From positions 164,278-228,277 of the forward strand of contig NZ_AULJ01000008.1 of assembly GCF_000425225.1 (NCBI RefSeq): DNA of 64,000 nt, read 5' to 3'. The stretch is from Pontibacillus marinus BH030004 = DSM 16465 (GTDB lineage Bacteria; Bacillota; Bacilli; Bacillales; BH030062). The notes beneath the pieces were generated by a model. It did not search any database and was not told the origin of the DNA. It saw nothing but the letters and a program-made list of their open reading frames with translations. How positions within the stretch are numbered: the first letter of the stretch is position 1; every line of letters begins with the position of its first letter. Shown here piece after piece: positions 60,309-64,000 of this stretch. The position numbers and the translations under genes were made by a program.

Positions 60309-60636
60309 ATTATACGCTCCTCAATTATATGATTACCGTTTATTAGTATATCACGAAATACTAGTCAATTCACCACTACACCTAGCAATTGGTAGATTTA
60401 GGCTGTGGGATTTTTCTGACTTGTGACATTTTTCTCTGTAATATTATGATAATATTCGAGTGATATTGTAATAGAATTGTAATAAAAGAATGCATGTTCC
60501 CCAAAAAAGATAGAATAATGTCGGATAAGCATTCCTTTTTTCCCAATTTTATCAAAAGCTATAGAATTTTTCCGTCATATCGTGCTATCCTTATGCATAT
60601 GAGAAATGAGACAACCTATGTATTGGAGGAGCATGA
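60309..60636. promoter_or_regulatory. Divergent secA2 / amidase promoter region
   Basis: This is an AT-rich 328-base gap. It holds WalR-type boxes at 60437 and 60467 and a likely -10 (TAGAAT, 60511-60516) toward the amidase. The secA2 promoter was not located with confidence. Confidence 0.5.
60467..60483 (+). promoter_or_regulatory. WalR box upstream of the amidase gene
   Basis: TGTAAT-AGAAT-TGTAAT is a perfect match to the WalR consensus TGTWAH-N5-TGTWAH. A weaker copy (TGTAAT-ATTAT-GATAAT) begins at 60437. WalRK controls peptidoglycan hydrolases in Bacillaceae, which fits the downstream amidase. Confidence 0.6.
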
Positions 60637-61860
60637 ATGACAGCTAGATTATTCGTAGGATCGCTTCTTAGTTTTTTGGTTTTGGTTTTTGCCCCCATGA
60701 TGGCCCATGCTGAAACAAATTGGGTCGAGTTTCCGGACAAGTCAAATGTAGCTATCGACAAAGAATGGACTATCACTTTCAATACACCAATATCTCCAGA
60801 CGCAGTAAACAATCAAAATATTTACCTTAAAAGTGTAAGCGGGAAGTTAAACCCAGAGCTTACATTAAGTAATGACGGTAAAAGAATCACAGTACAACCA
60901 CCAGATGATGGCTATAAGCCTGGCGGGTATTATGCATTGTATGTAACACAAGAGGTTACATCACAGTTGGGTAAGAAGATGGAAAAAGGGTACAAGCAAA
61001 TGTTCCAAATCGACCCTAATGCAGAAGTACCGGGAGGCGGTTCAGGTTCAGAACCAGGTGAAGAAGATACAACCGAAGAGCCTGAAGAAAAAACGGTATT
61101 GTCTACTGGAACTGTTACAGCTGACATTTTGAATGTAAGAGAAAAACCAACAGCAAGCAGTGACAAGGTAGGAGCATTAAGCCGTGGAGACAGTGTCAAA
61201 ATTTACGATTTTGAAGATTATTGGGCAGAAATTGAGTACAATGGTAAGACAGCTTATGTCCACAAAACGTACATGAAATTACGAAAAGAAGGTGGCACAG
61301 CTGTAGAAGGTCAACGAATTGTAGTAGACGCAGGGCATGGTGATCATGACCCAGGAGCTCAATACGGAGGAGCAATTGAAAAAGAAATTAATTTAGATGT
61401 TGCTCAGCGAGTTGCAGAGCGGTTGAAGAAACTAGGAGCCACCCCGATATTAACTCGTGACAATGATCGTTTTCTCACATTAGATGGGCGAGTTAAATAT
61501 GCAAAAGATGTAAATGCAGACCTATTCATTAGTATTCATGCGAATGCAGCTTACAAAGGTGCTAAAGGAGCAGAAGTGTTCTATTCTGCAGAAAAGCTAA
61601 GTAATGTTGAGGAAAGCAGAGTTTTAGCAACGAAGATCCAAAATCACTTAGTAGATGATGTTGGTATGTACGATCGCGGCGTTAAAAGTGAACGTTTCTA
61701 TGTGATTCATCATAATACGTTACCAAGTGTCTTGGTGGAACTTGGTTTCGTTACAAATGATGGAGATCGTGCCAAGCTTCAGTCCAATTACTACCGCGAC
61801 CTGTTCTCCAAAGCAATTACGGATGGCATCGTTGATTACTTTGAAGAACCAGTGAAATAA
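60637..61860 (+). CDS. N-acetylmuramoyl-L-alanine amidase with SbsA-type and SH3 modules
   Basis: The 407 residues have a signal peptide (1-25), an SbsA-type module (about 28-122, DKEWTITFNTPISPDAVNN...YKQMFQID), an acidic linker, an SH3_3 domain (about 155-220, ADILNVREKPTASSDKVGAL) and an Amidase_3 domain (about 228-404). Zinc and catalytic residues are visible in VVDAGHGDHDPGA, GGAIEKEIN, ISIHANAAY and VLVELGFVTN. It cuts the MurNAc-L-Ala bond of peptidoglycan. The shared module is N-terminal here, unlike most of the other proteins. A WalR box lies upstream and a terminator downstream. Confidence 0.94.
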   Translation: MTARLFVGSLLSFLVLVFAPMMAHAETNWVEFPDKSNVAIDKEWTITFNTPISPDAVNNQNIYLKSVSGKLNPELTLSNDGKRITVQPPDDGYKPGGYYALYVTQEVTSQLGKKMEKGYKQMFQIDPNAEVPGGGSGSEPGEEDTTEEPEEKTVLSTGTVTADILNVREKPTASSDKVGALSRGDSVKIYDFEDYWAEIEYNGKTAYVHKTYMKLRKEGGTAVEGQRIVVDAGHGDHDPGAQYGGAIEKEINLDVAQRVAERLKKLGATPILTRDNDRFLTLDGRVKYAKDVNADLFISIHANAAYKGAKGAEVFYSAEKLSNVEESRVLATKIQNHLVDDVGMYDRGVKSERFYVIHHNTLPSVLVELGFVTNDGDRAKLQSNYYRDLFSKAITDGIVDYFEEPVK

Positions 61861-61873
61861 CTTATGAATTTTC

Positions 61874-61902
61874 CAGGCATCCTATGATGGGTGCCTTTTT
61901 TA
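61874..61902 (+). terminator. Terminator of the amidase gene
   Basis: AGGCATCC / GGGTGCCT with loop TATGAT and T-run. Confidence 0.9.
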
Positions 61903-61909
61903 TTACATC

Positions 61910-62052
61910 CAGCTCCAGCGCCCAGCAACTAGTATGCTTCCATCACCTCCGAAAGATAAGTCAACATCGAATCGCTTTGCTCTTCGTGTTTCCTTTATCT
62001 TACTGCGGCTCAGTCCAGCATATACGTTGCTAAACGGGCGCTTGCGCTTTTG
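61910..62052 (-). repeat. Dispersed Bacillaceae-type repeat, copy 2
   Basis: The compact form has AGCTCCAGCGCCC at the left end and GGGCGCTTGCGCT at the right end as inverted termini. Inner blocks are the same as in the copy at 44.8 kb but without its 125-base insertion. It lies directly after the amidase terminator. The minus-strand open frame of 61 codons is a by-product shared in part with copy 1 (LVAGRWS/FVAGRWS ending). Confidence 0.82.
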
Positions 62053-62525
62053 TAATTTACATACCCGCAACGGACATAAACGAAACATACATAAACGAAA
62101 AATATAAAAATTTTATTTAAACATGCAACTTCATTCCATATTTCTTCGTCTAACTCACCGATGGACTTTTTTGCACTTTAAGAAAGTTTAACTTATTGTA
62201 AAGGTTCAAAGTATAAGAAAAGACATCGGTTTCACCATTTTGGCGATAACCGTGTTTTTCTAATATTTAAGCTAAAAAAGGGTCCAAAGGTCTATGGGAT
62301 CTTTGTTTAACTGCTCAAAAATTAGGTTAAATATTAATACAAATCGCATGTTCTAGACGAGACAACATTATGGTATAATCTCTTGGGAGCTAAAAACCTT
62401 GTCTGAAATTTAGCTTTTAACCATAGTGTTACCTTGTTTTAAAAAGGTATTCAACGGAAAATGGAAAGTAATAACTGCTTCAATACATTCAAGAGTGGAC
62501 ATACTAAGAACCGAGGAGGGTCTTC
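62053..62525 (+). promoter_or_regulatory. Long leader region of tagO
   Basis: Extended -10 TGGTATAAT at 62371-62379 has a weak -35 (TTCTAG, 62351). This would give a leader of about 140 bases containing the stem AGCTAAA / TTTAGCT (62389-62420) followed by TTTT, a possible weak attenuator. Nothing recognisable is present between 62053 and 62340. Confidence 0.5.
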
Positions 62526-63575
62526 ATGGAATTCAAGGCCTTAATATTTTGCTTTATTGCTTCAATCCTCATCACACCATTAGTTAAGAAGCTGGCTGTG
62601 AAAATTGGAGCTACCGATCAACCCAATCATCGAAAAGTTCACAAGAAACTTATGCCCCGTTTAGGTGGCTTAGCTATATTTTTAAGCTTCATCATAGGCA
62701 TTCTTCTTTTCTTCCCGGATAGTGGATATACATGGCCGGTGGTCATTGGAAGTACAATCATTATTATTACGGGAATTTTAGATGATATGCGTGAATTATC
62801 ACCAAAACTGAAAATTGCTGGTCAATTAGCTGCTGCAACAGTCGTTGTGGTAGGTGGCGTGCAAGTTGAGTTCATTAACTTACCTTTTATGGATGATAAG
62901 TTAGAATTTGGCTATTTAAGTATCCCGATTACGATTGTCTGGATTATTGCTATAACCAATGCCATTAACTTAATTGATGGACTGGATGGTTTAGCTGCCG
63001 GTGTATCAGCAATTGCATTATTAACGATTGCCGGAATGGCGATTACAATGGGTAACTCATTCGTTGTTATTGTTGGATTTATTACATTAGGAAGTACGTT
63101 AGGGTTCCTATTGTTTAACTTTTACCCAGCAAAAATCTTTATGGGTGATACAGGAGCACTCTTTTTAGGATTTATGATTGGTGTTCTATCCTTATTAGGA
63201 TTTAAGAACGTTACTTTCTTCTCGTTCATTATTCCAATCATTATTTTGGGAGTGCCGATTTCCGACACGATATTTGCGATCGTTAGACGTTTTGTCCAAC
63301 AAAAGCCTTTATCGTCTCCGGATAAGTCACACTTACACCATTGTTTATTGCGTTTAGGATATAGTCATCCGGAAACGGTTCTAATGATTTATGCAATGGC
63401 TGCATTGTTTAGTTTAGCAGCTGTAATCTTTTCACAAGCCACGATGTTTGGCTCCGTGTTTGTATTATTCATTTTACTTTTACTGGTAGAATTAGTGGTG
63501 GAGGTTACTGGTTTAGTGAGCCAGGATTACCGACCAATTCTAAACTTAGTAAAAGATTACCGCACAAAACGATAA
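62526..63575 (+). CDS. tagO: Undecaprenyl-phosphate GlcNAc-1-phosphate transferase (TagO/WecA type)
   Basis: The 349-residue MraY/WecA family membrane enzyme has about ten helices. It shows TDQPNHRKVHKKLMPRLGGLAIF, the catalytic NAINLIDGLDGLAAG (DxxNxxDG), FMGDTGALFLGF and the cytoplasmic SHLHHCLLRLGYSH (HxHH-type). It makes undecaprenyl-PP-GlcNAc, first step of wall teichoic acid or related polymers. ATG follows GAGGAGGGTCTTC. The neighbouring amidase and the glycosidase further up form a cell-wall setting. Confidence 0.94.
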   Translation: MEFKALIFCFIASILITPLVKKLAVKIGATDQPNHRKVHKKLMPRLGGLAIFLSFIIGILLFFPDSGYTWPVVIGSTIIIITGILDDMRELSPKLKIAGQLAAATVVVVGGVQVEFINLPFMDDKLEFGYLSIPITIVWIIAITNAINLIDGLDGLAAGVSAIALLTIAGMAITMGNSFVVIVGFITLGSTLGFLLFNFYPAKIFMGDTGALFLGFMIGVLSLLGFKNVTFFSFIIPIIILGVPISDTIFAIVRRFVQQKPLSSPDKSHLHHCLLRLGYSHPETVLMIYAMAALFSLAAVIFSQATMFGSVFVLFILLLLVELVVEVTGLVSQDYRPILNLVKDYRTKR

Positions 63576-63586
63576 ATTCATTTTTA

Positions 63587-63620
63587 GCACTGGATAATTT
63601 ATATCCAGTGCTTTTTTATT
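63587..63620 (+). terminator. Terminator of tagO
   Basis: Perfect stem AGCACTGGATA / TATCCAGTGCT with six T. Confidence 0.97.
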
Positions 63621-63711
63621 GTATGGAATTATTATTTTAACCAATATTTATGTCCCTATTCAATTAAAGCCCCCTTATCTGGAAGACTTGATTTCGAGAT
63701 AAAGTGTGGTG

Positions 63712-63895
63712 GAGGTCCGTTGCTTTTGTGCAGATCGGCGGGCTGGGGAACGGGGGGCGTTCCCCGGAAGACCGATCGAGCTTCCTCGTCACTACGTTCC
63801 TGCGGGATCTCGCTCGCCCTTTCTACCGGAGGAGTCAACCCGTTCCACAGCCCACCTTTGCCGAATGGTGACTAACGGAACCGCCGTAGTTCAGG
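63712..63895. repeat. Large palindromic element after tagO
   Basis: Outer arms GGCGGGCTGGGGAACGGG (from 63736) and CCCGTTCCACAGCCCACC (from 63838) are inverted with about three mismatches. Further outside GTCCGTT (near 63716) faces AACGGAAC (near 63874). The inside is GC-rich (GACCGATCGAGCTTCCTCG...CGGGATCTCGCTCGCC), unlike the AT-rich surroundings. It is probably a mobile or structured intergenic repeat. Short open frames on both strands in it have no ribosome site. From 63896 to 64000 nothing is recognisable. Confidence 0.65.
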
Positions 63896-64000
63896 GAGAG
63901 GATGTTCTAATTCCAGGTATAAGCCTATCATGACAAGGGTTTGAGCAACTTTTCTGAATATGATTTCCAATCAATATGAGATGGGAAAGCTAAATTATGG

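Noticed and set aside
61903..62088. 61-codon open frame on the minus strand
   Set aside because: It also lies inside the dispersed repeat and overlaps the amidase terminator.
63656..63933. Short open frames on both strands near the right end
   Set aside because: They are within the palindromic GC-rich element and lack ribosome sites.

Overview
The window comes from a low-to-moderate GC Gram-positive bacterium. Strong AGGAGG-type ribosome binding sites, TTGACA/TATAAT promoters, intrinsic terminators after most operons, a SecA2/SlaP accessory secretion pair, a tagO-type gene and B. subtilis-like operons all point to Bacillaceae. Very acidic exported proteins suggest a halophilic or marine genus (Pontibacillus/Halobacillus-like). 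That genus guess is inference.

Layout. 1-1624: 3' part of a PAS-GGDEF-EAL protein. 1865-2185: zinc-ribbon membrane protein. 2379-13636: an amino-sugar/peptidoglycan recycling cluster (BadF-type kinase, double GNAT, AmiE-like hydrolase, NagZ, MurR, NamZ, MurQ, and an ABC sugar importer without its ATPase). Perfect TGAAATA-N-TATTTCA-type palindromes occur in three of its promoter regions. 13726-20472: SEC-C protein, DUF2252 protein and a SWIM/SNF2 helicase whose last codons are frameshifted. 20782-29269: oligopeptide ABC operon (ATPases, binding protein, permeases), then an exported protein of unknown function with a two-component system. 29550-36595: LCP-like protein, GH66 dextranase-like lipid- or membrane-anchored enzyme, amino-acid permease, and a YknW/YknX-like pair. 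36682-39722: pcp-pxpB-pxpA-pxpC, a complete pyroglutamate-to-glutamate route. 40098-63575: cell-envelope region (galU, VanZ-like, phosphodiester glycosidase, cohesin- and dockerin-bearing exoproteins, RCC1, LRR, S41 protease, slaP, secA2, amidase, tagO).

How the envelope genes fit together. Six exported proteins with unrelated main domains (glycosidase, cohesin, RCC1/Big_2, LRR, S41 protease, amidase) share one roughly 95-residue SbsA-type Ig module with a KxWTIxFNTP-like start. They lie beside secA2-slaP, the accessory route used for S-layer proteins in B. anthracis. Two adjacent genes also carry cohesin-like modules, and one of them has a dockerin. I read this as a modular surface layer or matrix exported and assembled by a local secretion system. 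No SLH, LPXTG or csaB gene is visible in the window.

Repeats. Five separate intergenic arrays have exactly a 21-bp period. Four occupy gaps between convergent genes and lie downstream of intrinsic terminators. Three belong to one sequence family and two are unrelated in sequence but keep the same period. Two copies of a dispersed Bacillaceae-type element with inverted termini, plus one large palindromic element, complete the repeats. No tRNA, rRNA, CRISPR array or transposase was seen.
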